This document shows positions 44,855 through 53,824 of a stretch of DNA of 64,000 nucleotides, piece by piece. The translations under genes were made by a program, and so were the position numbers. A model generated the notes under the pieces. That model saw only the letters and a list, made by a program, of their open reading frames with translations. It was not told where the DNA came from and made no database searches. Each line of letters starts with the position of its first letter. The first letter of the stretch is position 1. Source of the DNA: Crocinitomicaceae bacterium TMED114 (GTDB taxonomy: Bacteria; Bacteroidota; Bacteroidia; Flavobacteriales_D; Sanyastnellaceae); assembly GCA_002172485.2 (NCBI GenBank), contig NHFP02000005.1:189081-253080 (forward strand), given 5' to 3'.

Positions 44855-45582
44855 GCCTTGTCCACTACATACAGCGTGGCGATGCCTCCAGTCAAGGGAT
44901 GCAAAGCGCAAGCGTTGAATCCGCAGTCGAGAAGGATGCGCTTCAGGTCCTCTCCCTCAGGGAAGACCTTCACCGATTCAGGGAGGTAGGTGTAGGCCGA
45001 TGCGTCCTTGGAAAACCACTTGCCAAGGGTGGGCATGATGTACCGGAAATACAGCCAGAACAGCTGTTTCATGGGGAACATCCGGGGTTTGGAGAACTCC
45101 AGGATGTAGCCTGTTCCGCCGGATTTGAGGGTGCGCTGCATTTCACGCAGGCCCGCCTCGAGGTGTTCGAAGTTGCGGACGCCAAAGGCCACGGTGAACG
45201 CGTCGAAACGACCGTCGTCAAACGGGAGGGACTCTCCATCGCCCAAGACCAATTCGACCCGACTGTCCTGCCCGGCGCGGGACACTTTGGTGCGTCCGAT
45301 GTCGAGCATGCCGGCGGAGATGTCCACGCCCACCACTTTCAATTCCGGGGCTTTCCGCGCAGCTTCAATGGCGAAGTCCGCTGTGCCGGTGGCCACGTCG
45401 AGCACCTCCTGCGGCCCTTTGGAGAGCAGCATGCGGACGGCCTTTTTCCGCCAGAGCTTGTCGATGCCCAGACTGAAGAAGTGGTTCAGGAAATCGTAGC
45501 GGTGCGCGATGTTGTCGAACATCTGCGCGACTTGCGCCTTCTTGGCGTCGCCGCTGTTATACGGGGTGATCGGAGTTCCCAT
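44851..45582 (-). CDS. ubiE: Demethylmenaquinone methyltransferase (UbiE/MenG)
   Basis: The 243-residue SAM-dependent enzyme performs the last methylation of menaquinone biosynthesis. Motifs are VAQMFDNIAHRYDFLNHFFS, LDVATGTADFAI (SAM motif I), VVGVDISAGMLDIGR and the signature FDAFTVAFGVRNFEHLEAGL, plus the C-terminal region LEFSKPRMFPMKQLFWLYF. ATG 45582 is 18 bases after the trkH stop; its own stop overlaps aroA. It fits a respiratory quinone role; Bacteroidota use menaquinone. Confidence 0.97.
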   Translation of the reverse strand: MGTPITPYNSGDAKKAQVAQMFDNIAHRYDFLNHFFSLGIDKLWRKKAVRMLLSKGPQEVLDVATGTADFAIEAARKAPELKVVGVDISAGMLDIGRTKVSRAGQDSRVELVLGDGESLPFDDGRFDAFTVAFGVRNFEHLEAGLREMQRTLKSGGTGYILEFSKPRMFPMKQLFWLYFRYIMPTLGKWFSKDASAYTYLPESVKVFPEGEDLKRILLDCGFNACALHPLTGGIATLYVVDKA

Positions 45583-45600
45583 GGATGTGCAAGGTCGGCA

Positions 45601-47427
45601 TCAACCCACCATCGTGTGGCCTTCGGGGTATTTGTAGTTCCTGCTGACGACGGAGCGGGCAAATGCAAAGGCGACTGTGAGGGTGCCCACGCGGCCAATG
45701 ATCATGCTCGCGATCAGGATGCCCCGCCCCACAGGGCTGATGTCGGCTGTGATGCCCGTGCTGAGCCCCACGGTGCCAAGTGCGCTGACCTGTTCGAAGA
45801 GCAGGTTGAGGAACCCCCGGTCTTCCGTGAGCAAATGGGGTTCGCTCAAGATGAGGGCAAAGGTGCCGATGAGGTTGAAGAGCAGGAAGAACATCAGGAT
45901 GCCCCAAGCGCGGCTGCGCAGGGTCTTGCCGATGGTCCGCTTGAAGAGGTGGGGGTGTTGGAGGCCCCGGATGGTGCCGATGAGGTCGGCAAACACCACG
46001 GCGAAGGTGCTCGTCTTGATGCCACCTCCCGTCGAGGAACTCGATGCGCCGATGAACATCAAAATGGTGAGGAGGAACAGCATGGGCGTGCCGATGGCGC
46101 CGATGTCCACGGTGTTGAAGCCGCTGGTGCGCGTGGCACTCTGGAAGAAGGAGGTGGTGATGCGTCCGGTCCAGCCCATGCCATCTAGGGTGCCTCCGCT
46201 CCCGGATTCCAGCGCGAGGTAGGCGATGGCACCGAAGCCAACGAGGGCGAGGCTGTAGTAGAGGGCGATTTTGGTGGGGAATCGAATCTGGCGCCACGGG
46301 TTTTTCATCCGCTCCTGCAGGGATTCCCTAGAGAACAGGTCGAAAATGGCAACCATGCCAAGGGCGCCGAAGAAGACGAGGATGGTGACCGTCCAATGGA
46401 CCAGCCACGCTTCGGACACGCGCGGGTCTGCCAGCCCGCCACTGAAGAGGCTGATGCCGGCGTTGTTGAATGCGCTGATGGAGAGGAAAAGGCTCTGGAA
46501 AATGCGGTCTCCGGTGGAGGCGAATAGGCCGCCCGGCCAGAAGAGGAACAGGCCAAGGGCGCCGATGAGCTCGATTCCCACGCTCCACAGGATGACGCGT
46601 CCAAGCATGCCCCGGCTGCCGAGGATGCTTCCGCGGTTCACGAAATCTTCGATGACGTCGTGCTGTCGGACCCCGACACCGAAGCGGGCCAACAGGGCCA
46701 GCAGCGATCCAAACGCGATGATGTTCAGGCCCCCCAGCTTGATCAGCACCATCAGGACGACGTGTCCTTTGTGGGTGAAGAAGGTTTCGGCATCCTGCAC
46801 CATCAGTCCGGTCACGCACGTCGCGCTGGTCGAAGTGAAGAGCGCGTCGGACAGCGACATGCCCAATCCGTCCACGGTCATCTCCGGCAGCATCAGCAGG
46901 CCAGTGCCCGCGAGAATGAGGGCCAGGAAGCTGAGGATGAAGAGGGTGGCTGGATGGAATCGAAACCGGGGAAGGGTCCGTGCCCGCTCCGACAATTCCA
47001 TGAAGACCACCACGAGGAAATAGGCTTGGACAACCCACACCGTCCAGTCTTCCACGCTGTCCACACCCATGGGGTTCATGGCCCGGCCCAGGAAGACCTG
47101 TCCGGTCAGCAGGTCTCCGAGTCCTTCAAGGAGCAGTACGGCCATGAGGAAGCCCTCGAAACGGTGCTTCCTCAGAAACTGAAGGGGGTGGAAATCCAAG
47201 AACCACCGCACGAGGTAGTGCAGGACGTAATAGGCGAAGCTGCCTTTGATGATGCCGATGAGGTTGTGTGCGGCGTTGGATTCCAGCGGGAACCCGTAGT
47301 ACGCGATGAGGCTGGCGAAGGCCGACAGGCTGACCACGACGTTGACAGCCTTGAAGACGGACAGCACCCGCTCGCGGTGGGGTTGCAGCCCGATGTTGAT
47401 CCGTTCTCTCAGTTCCTGCAGTGTCAT
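45601..47427 (-). CDS. TrkH/KtrB-type potassium uptake protein
   Basis: The 608-residue protein has an N-terminal extra membrane region (about 1-170) and then a four-repeat potassium channel-like core. Selectivity-filter glycine segments are visible as TSTSATCVTGLM, SAFNNAGISLF, TRTSGFNTVDIG and ALGTVGLSTG. It is the pore of a Trk/Ktr transporter; the NAD-binding TrkA/KtrA subunit is not in the window. The N-terminal extension is longer than E. coli TrkH but is usual in Bacteroidota. ATGA overlap with the heptose kinase gene. Confidence 0.93.
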   Translation of the reverse strand: MTLQELRERINIGLQPHRERVLSVFKAVNVVVSLSAFASLIAYYGFPLESNAAHNLIGIIKGSFAYYVLHYLVRWFLDFHPLQFLRKHRFEGFLMAVLLLEGLGDLLTGQVFLGRAMNPMGVDSVEDWTVWVVQAYFLVVVFMELSERARTLPRFRFHPATLFILSFLALILAGTGLLMLPEMTVDGLGMSLSDALFTSTSATCVTGLMVQDAETFFTHKGHVVLMVLIKLGGLNIIAFGSLLALLARFGVGVRQHDVIEDFVNRGSILGSRGMLGRVILWSVGIELIGALGLFLFWPGGLFASTGDRIFQSLFLSISAFNNAGISLFSGGLADPRVSEAWLVHWTVTILVFFGALGMVAIFDLFSRESLQERMKNPWRQIRFPTKIALYYSLALVGFGAIAYLALESGSGGTLDGMGWTGRITTSFFQSATRTSGFNTVDIGAIGTPMLFLLTILMFIGASSSSTGGGIKTSTFAVVFADLIGTIRGLQHPHLFKRTIGKTLRSRAWGILMFFLLFNLIGTFALILSEPHLLTEDRGFLNLLFEQVSALGTVGLSTGITADISPVGRGILIASMIIGRVGTLTVAFAFARSVVSRNYKYPEGHTMVG

Positions 47428-48473
47428 GCGGAAAAGGGAAGGCCTAGGATTTCCTGGCGCAGGGCTTCCAGGTCAATGGGCACGACGCCGGGCGTTTCAC
47501 ACACCAGTCCACCTGCGAGGTTGGCGACCGCGGCGAGGTCGGGATGGGCCACTTGACAGGCCAACATCAGTGTGGCCACGGCAATGACCGTGTCCCCGGC
47601 GCCCGATACATCGAGGATTTCCCGGGGGTGGGCCGGATGGTGGGCGTCTTGGCCGTCGAAGCGGATGCGGACACCCAGTTCGCTAAGCGTCAGCAGGGTG
47701 GCTTTCGGTTGGATGCGCTCGTCGAGCAGGTCCAGCCCGTCTTGGATGCCAGCGTCTCTCGCGGCGGCATCTCCCGGCTCCCATTGCAGTCCGAGGCCTT
47801 CTTTCAGCTCCTTCAGGTTGGGCTTGAACAGGTCCACGCCCCGGTAACGGTCAAAGTGCCGAAACTTCGGGTCGACACTCACGGGGATGTCCAGCTCACG
47901 CGCCAAGCTGAGAATGCCGTCAATGACGTCATTGGACAGGGCGCCCTTGTCATAGTCCTCCAAGAGGATGGCTTGGTGCGGCTGGGCTGAAAGGGCGTCG
48001 CGAATGGCTTGCAGCAGGGCTTTTGCGCCAGCATCGTTCACATCCTGGTCCACCTCTTCGTCCACGCGGAGCATGTGTTGTCCGCCGCTCATGACGCGGG
48101 TCTTCAGGGTGGTGGGGCGGTCATGGGCCACGGTGACGCCGTCGCCGCCGATGCCGGCTTCACCCAATTCCGCGCGGAGGTGTCGCCCATGGTCGTCTTC
48201 CCCCACCAAACCGGCCAGGGTGACGGCGCAGCCCAGTGCGCGGAGATTCAAGGCCACATTGGCGGCCCCGCCGAGGCGCCGCTCGCGTTGGGTTGCGCTC
48301 ACCACAGGGACGGGAGCTTCCGGGCTGATCCTGTCCACCCGGCCAATCAGGTATTGGTCCACCATCAAGTCGCCCACCACCAGCACGCGGATTTGTGCAG
48401 CGCGGTCCAATGCTGCCAGCGCGCTGTCCCGGGAAGTCCGGGTCCATGGATATTTGGCCTGTTTTGGAGTCAT
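47424..48473 (-). CDS. D-glycero-beta-D-manno-heptose-7-phosphate kinase (single-domain RfaE1)
   Basis: The 349-residue PfkB-family sugar kinase has VLVVGDLMVDQYLIGRVDRI, EAPVPVV, RRLGGAANVALNLRALG and the C-terminal catalytic motif DVSGAGDTVIAVATL. It matches the kinase half of HldE, which phosphorylates heptose-7-phosphate at C1 for ADP-heptose and LPS core synthesis. The nucleotidyltransferase half is absent, so a separate RfaE2 is expected elsewhere. Overlaps trkH and the aminotransferase gene by ATGA at its two ends. Confidence 0.9.
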   Translation of the reverse strand: MTPKQAKYPWTRTSRDSALAALDRAAQIRVLVVGDLMVDQYLIGRVDRISPEAPVPVVSATQRERRLGGAANVALNLRALGCAVTLAGLVGEDDHGRHLRAELGEAGIGGDGVTVAHDRPTTLKTRVMSGGQHMLRVDEEVDQDVNDAGAKALLQAIRDALSAQPHQAILLEDYDKGALSNDVIDGILSLARELDIPVSVDPKFRHFDRYRGVDLFKPNLKELKEGLGLQWEPGDAAARDAGIQDGLDLLDERIQPKATLLTLSELGVRIRFDGQDAHHPAHPREILDVSGAGDTVIAVATLMLACQVAHPDLAAVANLAGGLVCETPGVVPIDLEALRQEILGLPFSA

Positions 48474-49669
48474 GCGCGCAGTTCGGCGACGGCACCGGCG
48501 ATCCGTCGGATGGCCTCTTGGAGTTGCGCTTCCGAGGCGGCGTAACTGATGCGGATGCAGTTCGGGGAGCCGAATGCATCGCCGCCCACCGTGGCCACTT
48601 CCGCCTTTTCGAGCAGGTACATGGCCAAGTCCTGGCCGCTGTGGATGGCTCCACCTTCGAGTTGGCGGCCGAAGAGGGCCGACACATCGGGGAAGATGTA
48701 GAATGCACCCTGAGGCACGTTGACTTCAAAACCGTCGATGCCCCGCAGCCCATCGACGACCATGTCACGCCGCTGGAGGAAGGCCGCTTTCATGTCGGCC
48801 GCCAGCGCTGCGCCGCCGTTCATCGCGTGCTCCGTGGCTTTCTGAGAGATGCCGCTGGCACCGCTCGTGAACTGGCCCTGCAGTTTGGTGCAGGCGGCCG
48901 CGATCCATTGTGGTGCGGCGATGTAGCCAATGCGCCATCCGGTCATGGCAAAGCCCTTCGAGACCCCGTTGACGGTGACCGTGCGGTCCATCATGCCGGG
49001 TTGAGTAGCCAGGCTGGCGTGGGCGTCGGTGAAGTTGATGTACTCGTAGATCTCGTCTGAAATGGCGATGGCCCGAGGGTGCTCGCGCAACACTTCTGCA
49101 ATGGCGGCCATTTCCTCTTCGGTGTACACACTGCCGGAAGGATTGTTGGGCGAATTGACCATGACGATGCGCGTCTTGTCCGTCAATGCCGCGCGCAATT
49201 GTTCCGCCGTCATCTTGAAGTCTTGGGCAATGCCCGTCTCCACGGTGACGGCCACACCGCCGGCGAGGTTGGTCATGTCCGCATAGCTCACCCAGTACGG
49301 GGTTGGCAGGATGACTTCATCGCCCGGGTCGACCAGGCTGAGCACCACGTTCATCAAGCTGTGCTTGGCGCCGGTAGAAATGACAATCTGGTCGGCACTG
49401 TAGTCCAATCCATTGTCTCGCTTGAGCTTGTCGCAAATGGCTTGCTTCACCTCACCGTAACCGGGCACTGGGGGGTAGTGGGTAAAATTGTCCTCGATGG
49501 CTTGGATGCCGGCCGCCTTGATGGCGTTGGGGGTGTCGAAATCGGGTTCGCCCAGGGAGAGGCTGATGATGTCCCGCCCGGCGGCTTTGAGTTCGCGGGC
49601 CTTGCGGCTCATGGCGATGGTGGCAGATTCGCTCAGGCGGCCGAGGAGTTGGGACGTGCGGGGTTCCAT
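48470..49669 (-). CDS. Class I PLP aminotransferase, aspartate aminotransferase-like
   Basis: The 399-residue enzyme has the subgroup I-gamma aspartate aminotransferase pattern: SLSLGEPDFDTP, YPPVPGYGEVKQAI, GAKHSLMNVVL, VNSPNNPSGSVYTEEE, AISDEIYEYI and the PLP lysine in VNGVSKGFAMTGWRIGY. It most likely transfers the amino group of aspartate to 2-oxoglutarate. TAATTTTG, a perfect -7 match at 49690-49697 on the minus strand, is about 20 bases upstream and overlaps nothing else, so this gene probably heads the seven-gene run down to mpl. Confidence 0.92.
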   Translation of the reverse strand: MEPRTSQLLGRLSESATIAMSRKARELKAAGRDIISLSLGEPDFDTPNAIKAAGIQAIEDNFTHYPPVPGYGEVKQAICDKLKRDNGLDYSADQIVISTGAKHSLMNVVLSLVDPGDEVILPTPYWVSYADMTNLAGGVAVTVETGIAQDFKMTAEQLRAALTDKTRIVMVNSPNNPSGSVYTEEEMAAIAEVLREHPRAIAISDEIYEYINFTDAHASLATQPGMMDRTVTVNGVSKGFAMTGWRIGYIAAPQWIAAACTKLQGQFTSGASGISQKATEHAMNGGAALAADMKAAFLQRRDMVVDGLRGIDGFEVNVPQGAFYIFPDVSALFGRQLEGGAIHSGQDLAMYLLEKAEVATVGGDAFGSPNCIRISYAASEAQLQEAIRRIAGAVAELRA

Positions 49670-49689
49670 GTTGCTGGATGTGATGACGA

Positions 49690-49697
49690 ATGTTGGG
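49690..49697 (-). promoter_or_regulatory. Candidate -7 element for the aminotransferase–mpl run
   Basis: Minus-strand TAATTTTG matches TAnnTTTG exactly within the 34-base gap before ATG 49669. Here a short leader of about 15 bases is predicted, unlike most leaders in the window. Confidence 0.45.
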
Positions 49698-49703
49698 GCA
49701 AAA

Positions 49704-51197
49704 TTACGCTTTGGCGGTGGTCCGCGCGGACATGGAGGCCGCGAACGTTGCCCCCAGCCAAGTCAGGAAGCCGTTGACTGGAAGCAGGGCGAATCCAAAG
49801 CTGAATCCTTGGCTCGAGGTCCATTGTTCCAGGGCGTAACCGCAGCAAGGGGCGGCCACGGCCACCCACGGAATCCATGGGTCCGTTCCAGCAGCCGGGC
49901 GATCCTTTCTGAAAAGACAGAACGCGAACAGACCGAGCAGGGGACCGTAGGTGTAGCCGGTCACCTTGAACAAGGCTGCGATGACGCTCGTGTCGTTGAC
50001 CGCGTGGAACCCCAAGATGAGCAATCCGACCCCCATGCTGACAAGCAAATGAATGCGTTGCCTGCGGCGAACCGCGTCGGCCTGGCCTGCATCACCTGCT
50101 TTGTCCATCCCGAGGAAATCGACGCAGACGGACGTGGTCAGGGCGGTCAGGGCACTGTCGGCACTGGACAAGGCTGCGGCCACGAGTCCCAGCAAGAACA
50201 AAATGGGCAGGGCCCAGCCCATGCTGGATTTCAATGCGACCGTGGCGAAGAGCAAATCGGCGCGTTCGACAACCGTGCCCGTGGCGTCGGTGTGCATCAG
50301 CAGCAGTGCGCCGAGCGACAGGAAGAGCAGGTTGACAAACACCAGAACCACCGAAAAAGACGTGACGTTCAGTTGGGCGTCCCGCAGGTTCCGACAGCTC
50401 AAGTTCTTCTGCATCATGTCCTGGTCCAACCCCGTCATGCACAAGGAGATGAATGCGCCGGCGATGAACTGCTTCACACCGTGATTGGCGGCACCCCAGT
50501 CTTCGAAGAACCACCATCGGGCGTGTCCGGAGTCTGCGATGGCGCGTGGGAGATCCAAGATGGAAAGGTGGAGTTCGCGCCCGATGAGCACCACGGCCAC
50601 CGCTGCGGCCAACAGCATGCATGCCGTCTGCAGGGTGTCCGTCCACACCACGGTGGCGATGCCGCCACGTCGGGTGTAAGCCCAAATGATGCCCAGGACT
50701 GCGGCAATGAGCACGGTGAGTCGAATCCACTCCGCAGCACCGCTGACTTCGGGCAGCACGGTTTCATTGAGGACCAGGACCACCAAATACAGGCGGAATG
50801 CCGCGCCCATGCTTCTGGAAAGCAAGAAGAAGGCGGCTCCTGTCTTGTAGGCCCGGGTGCCAATGCGCTGGCCCAGATACTCGTAAATGCTGGTCAGTTG
50901 TAGGCGGTAGTAAAGGGGGAGGAGGACCGTGGTGATGACGGCATAGCCCACCACGTAGCCCAACACCATCTGCATGTAGCCAAACTGCTGGGTGCCCACC
51001 CACCCGGGAACCGAGAGGAAGGTGACCCCGCTCAACGAGGTGCCGATCATGCCAAATGCGACGGCCCACCAAGGGCTGCGGCGTCCTCCAAGTGAAAAGT
51101 CGGACATGCTGGCCTTGCGGCCTGTTCGCTGGCCGAGAAAGAGCAGCAATCCGAGGTAGGCGGCCACGGCGATGAGGGCCAGGATGGGCGTGTCCAT
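49704..51197 (-). CDS. Sodium:solute symporter (SSS family)
   Basis: The 497-residue inner-membrane protein has about 13 spans with the SSS fold: DFSLGGRRSPWWAVAFGMIG, TSLSGVTFLSVPGWVG, YYRLQLTSIYEYLGQRIG and the sodium-site SSADSALTALTTSVCVDF. Substrate (sugar, sialic acid, iodide-like or other) cannot be assigned, and no catabolic genes are adjacent. TAGCTTG starts 12 bases before ATG 51197. Divergent from recR with 34 bases between. Confidence 0.9.
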   Translation of the reverse strand: MDTPILALIAVAAYLGLLLFLGQRTGRKASMSDFSLGGRRSPWWAVAFGMIGTSLSGVTFLSVPGWVGTQQFGYMQMVLGYVVGYAVITTVLLPLYYRLQLTSIYEYLGQRIGTRAYKTGAAFFLLSRSMGAAFRLYLVVLVLNETVLPEVSGAAEWIRLTVLIAAVLGIIWAYTRRGGIATVVWTDTLQTACMLLAAAVAVVLIGRELHLSILDLPRAIADSGHARWWFFEDWGAANHGVKQFIAGAFISLCMTGLDQDMMQKNLSCRNLRDAQLNVTSFSVVLVFVNLLFLSLGALLLMHTDATGTVVERADLLFATVALKSSMGWALPILFLLGLVAAALSSADSALTALTTSVCVDFLGMDKAGDAGQADAVRRRQRIHLLVSMGVGLLILGFHAVNDTSVIAALFKVTGYTYGPLLGLFAFCLFRKDRPAAGTDPWIPWVAVAAPCCGYALEQWTSSQGFSFGFALLPVNGFLTWLGATFAASMSARTTAKA

Positions 51198-51219
51198 GCC
51201 GGCAAGCTACATCGCCGCG

Positions 51220-51227
51220 TAACTTCG
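51220..51227 (+). promoter_or_regulatory. Candidate -7 element of recR
   Basis: TAACTTCG is one base off TAnnTTTG and lies four bases before GTG 51232, the same spacing as at the ABC-F and TonB receptor genes. This spacing favours the GTG as recR start. Confidence 0.4.
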
Positions 51228-51231
51228 TGCC

Positions 51232-51864
51232 GTGGACATGCCCTCTCGCCTCATCGACCGCGCTGTGGATCAGATTGCCGGCTTGCCAGGTGTCGGTCGG
51301 AGGACTGCCCTGCGTTTGGCGTTGCATTTGCTGTCGCGCAACGAAGAGGATGTCCGCCGCTTCACGGAGGCGATCCAAGACATGAAAGAAGGGGTGAAGT
51401 CCTGCACCACATGCGGCAACCTCGGTGAGGAAGACCAGTGCAACATTTGCACCGACCCGCGGAGGGAGGAGGCCAAGATTGCTGTGGTGGAGGACCTCCG
51501 GGACTTGCTGGCCATTGAAGGAACCGGACATTTCAAAGGGCGTTACCACGTCCTCGGTGGGGTCATCAGTCCCATGGATGGCATAGGGCCCGCTGATTTG
51601 CGGGTGGAGTCCTTGATCCAACGCGCATCGCAGCCCACCTGTAAGGAGGTCATTTTTGCCCTGCCGACCACCATGGAAGGGGACACCACGGCATTTTACC
51701 TCGACAAGCGACTTCGGGAATCGGATGTCACCATCACCACGCTGGCGCGGGGTGTGGCAGTAGGCGATGAATTGCAGTATGCCGACGAGCTGACCCTCAT
51801 CCGTTCCCTCCAACAGCGCCTGCCCTACGAGCAGGCGAGCCAGGCTCCGAAAAGCGCCCCATGA
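51232..51864 (+). CDS. recR: Recombination mediator RecR
   Basis: The 210-residue protein has the N-terminal helix-hairpin-helix (IAGLPGVGRRTALRLALHLL), the four-Cys zinc finger (CTTCGNLGEEDQCNIC), the Toprim domain (IAVVEDLRDLLAIEGTGHFK, YHVLGGVISPMDGIGP) and the C-terminal Walker-B-like helix. It acts with RecO in loading RecA on gapped DNA. GTG 51232 is preferred from promoter spacing; ATG 51238 is two codons inside. Its stop overlaps the next gene by ATGA. Confidence 0.95.
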   Translation: MDMPSRLIDRAVDQIAGLPGVGRRTALRLALHLLSRNEEDVRRFTEAIQDMKEGVKSCTTCGNLGEEDQCNICTDPRREEAKIAVVEDLRDLLAIEGTGHFKGRYHVLGGVISPMDGIGPADLRVESLIQRASQPTCKEVIFALPTTMEGDTTAFYLDKRLRESDVTITTLARGVAVGDELQYADELTLIRSLQQRLPYEQASQAPKSAP

Positions 51865-53750
51865 AGCTCTCGGTCATCGTGGTCAGCTACAACGTCAAGG
51901 GGTATTTGGGCCTGTGCCTGGACTCTGCCTTGGTGGCCATGGACCGACTGGGTGAAGGGCAGTCTGAGTTGATCGTATTTGACAATGCAAGCTCCGATGG
52001 ATCAGCGGAATGGGTGTCTTTGAATTATCCTCAGGTTCAGGTCATGGAGTCGGAGGAGAATCTGGGATTCAGTGCAGGCAACAATGCCGCAATCCGCGCC
52101 TCCAAGGGGGAGTGGGTTCTCCTGCTGAATCCCGATACCGTCGTACCTGAGGATACGTTTGTCGAGGTGTTGGCGCGGGCAGAATCGGACGGTCGGATTG
52201 GCGCCATCGGTGTGCCCATGTACGATGGGGCCGGGCAATGGCTGCCTGAAAGCAAGCGGGGCATGCCCACGCCGTGGGCCTCGTTTTGCAGGCTGAGCGG
52301 ATTGTGGCGGCTGGCCCCGAAGAGTCCCGCCTTGAATCGGTACTACGCCGGCCATGTGGCGCCGGATGAAACTGCAGAAGTGGAGGTGTTGAGCGGCGCC
52401 TTCATGTGGATGCGGCGAAAGGCGCTGGATCAAGTGGGTTTGCTCGATGAGTCATTCTTCATGTATGGAGAAGACATTGATCTCAGCATCAGAATTTTAA
52501 ATGGAGGTTGGGTCAACCAATACTTCAGCGGTGCTCCCATTGTTCACTTCAAGGGCGAGAGCACCAAAAAGGGCAGCCTTTCCTATGTCCGCATCTTCCA
52601 CGGTGCCATGCGCATTTTCAGCGAGAAGCACTTTGCGGGAGGCCAAGCGTTGGCGATGCGTTGGATGATTCGCGTGGGGATCCAATTGAGGGCCATCGCA
52701 GCCTTCGTTCAGGGCCGCGTCCGTCGCCATGCATTGCAGGTGTTGGATGCTTTGATGGCCATGGTGATGGGGGTTGGCGGGGTCCGTTTGCACGCGGTTT
52801 GGAGTGGATTGGAACATCCTTGGGGTGCCACTTGGCTGGTCGCAGGATTGGCTTCCCTCGCATCCGTCTTGGCAGGTCATTGGTTCGGCATGAGGGACCG
52901 CCCGTTTGTCCCATTGCGGACCTTGGTCGGGGGCGCTGCAAGTGGCGTTGTGTTTGTGTTGCTGTATGCCTTGCTGCCGGAGTCGCTGCGCGTCAGTCGT
53001 TTGTCCGTGGGGGTGGTGGCCGTCTTCATGGGATTGATGCCATGGGGGCTGCGCATGCTGCTGGTGTCTCTGCGTCCCTCACGGTTTCGCTGGCGTTCTG
53101 GCCGACCGCAGGTGGGGGTTTTGTGTCAGGACCATCGGAAGGAAGATATTCGAAAATGGGTTCAGTCAGCTTATGGCAGTGTTCTGGATCTAAACGATTT
53201 GAAAGGGGGTGCTTCTTCTTGGAGTCGAAGCGCAGTTCTTGAGGTGGCGCTGTGTGATGCGGGCCTCGGAGGCACGGCCGTTTTGAACGCCATCATGCAA
53301 TCCAAAAATGTGGGGCTGGACATGCGTGTGATTCCTGAGAAGATGTGGGTGGCCCTTGGCGGTAACCGCAGGGAGAGTGCGCCAGACGCTCTGATGTCAT
53401 GGGGCGCGGACGGCTTGGGCCGGGTGGAGCGGCGGCGCGCCAAGCGGAGGGTCGATGTGGCCTGGAGTTTGTGGATCTTGGTGGTGGGACCCGGTCGTGG
53501 GTTGCACGGCCAAGAGATGAAGCGCCGGGTGGCGTGGCACGTGTTGTTGGGTCGGCGGACCTGGGTTGGGTTTCACGAGGGATGGGAGGGGTCGGACCGC
53601 CTTCCGAAGTTGTCAGATGCCGTTTTTTCGGTGGGCACTGGTCACAGGATGGAGGAGGAATCCGAGGCCAAACGACTGGACCTCAGATATGCGTTTGATT
53701 TTGGTTGGATGCGCGAGGTCGAATTGTTGATGACCTTGCGGACGGATTGA
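51861..53750 (+). CDS. Family 2 glycosyltransferase fused to a degenerate phosphoglycosyltransferase-like region
   Basis: Of 629 residues, about 1-290 are a rhamnosyltransferase-like GT-A domain (LSVIVVSYNVKGYLGLCL, IVFDNASSDGS, LLNPDTVVPEDTF, FFMYGEDIDLSIRIL). Three or so membrane spans lie at about 310-400, then a short Rossmann-like region. Residues about 525-629 resemble the end of bacterial sugar transferases (KRRVDVAWSLWILVVGP, WHVLLGRRTWVGFHEG, LPKLSDAVF, DLRYAFDFGWMREVELL). The catalytic Asp-Glu segment normally before this is missing. It is probably an active glycosyltransferase with a non-catalytic membrane-associated tail, acting on surface glycan. ATGA overlap with recR is probably positional only. 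Confidence 0.82.
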   Translation: MKLSVIVVSYNVKGYLGLCLDSALVAMDRLGEGQSELIVFDNASSDGSAEWVSLNYPQVQVMESEENLGFSAGNNAAIRASKGEWVLLLNPDTVVPEDTFVEVLARAESDGRIGAIGVPMYDGAGQWLPESKRGMPTPWASFCRLSGLWRLAPKSPALNRYYAGHVAPDETAEVEVLSGAFMWMRRKALDQVGLLDESFFMYGEDIDLSIRILNGGWVNQYFSGAPIVHFKGESTKKGSLSYVRIFHGAMRIFSEKHFAGGQALAMRWMIRVGIQLRAIAAFVQGRVRRHALQVLDALMAMVMGVGGVRLHAVWSGLEHPWGATWLVAGLASLASVLAGHWFGMRDRPFVPLRTLVGGAASGVVFVLLYALLPESLRVSRLSVGVVAVFMGLMPWGLRMLLVSLRPSRFRWRSGRPQVGVLCQDHRKEDIRKWVQSAYGSVLDLNDLKGGASSWSRSAVLEVALCDAGLGGTAVLNAIMQSKNVGLDMRVIPEKMWVALGGNRRESAPDALMSWGADGLGRVERRRAKRRVDVAWSLWILVVGPGRGLHGQEMKRRVAWHVLLGRRTWVGFHEGWEGSDRLPKLSDAVFSVGTGHRMEEESEAKRLDLRYAFDFGWMREVELLMTLRTD

Positions 53751-53783
53751 CCGGAGCCTGTTCTTCTGCGTCGGGGTCAGCCG

Positions 53784-53791
53784 TACCTTTG
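53784..53791 (+). promoter_or_regulatory. Candidate -7 element of the E2 gene
   Basis: TACCTTTG matches TAnnTTTG exactly in the 74-base gap before ATG 53825. It predicts a leader of about 28 bases. No matching -33 TTTG was found. Confidence 0.4.
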
Positions 53792-53824
53792 AGACGCAAT
53801 TCAGACCCTCCGGGCAATACATCC

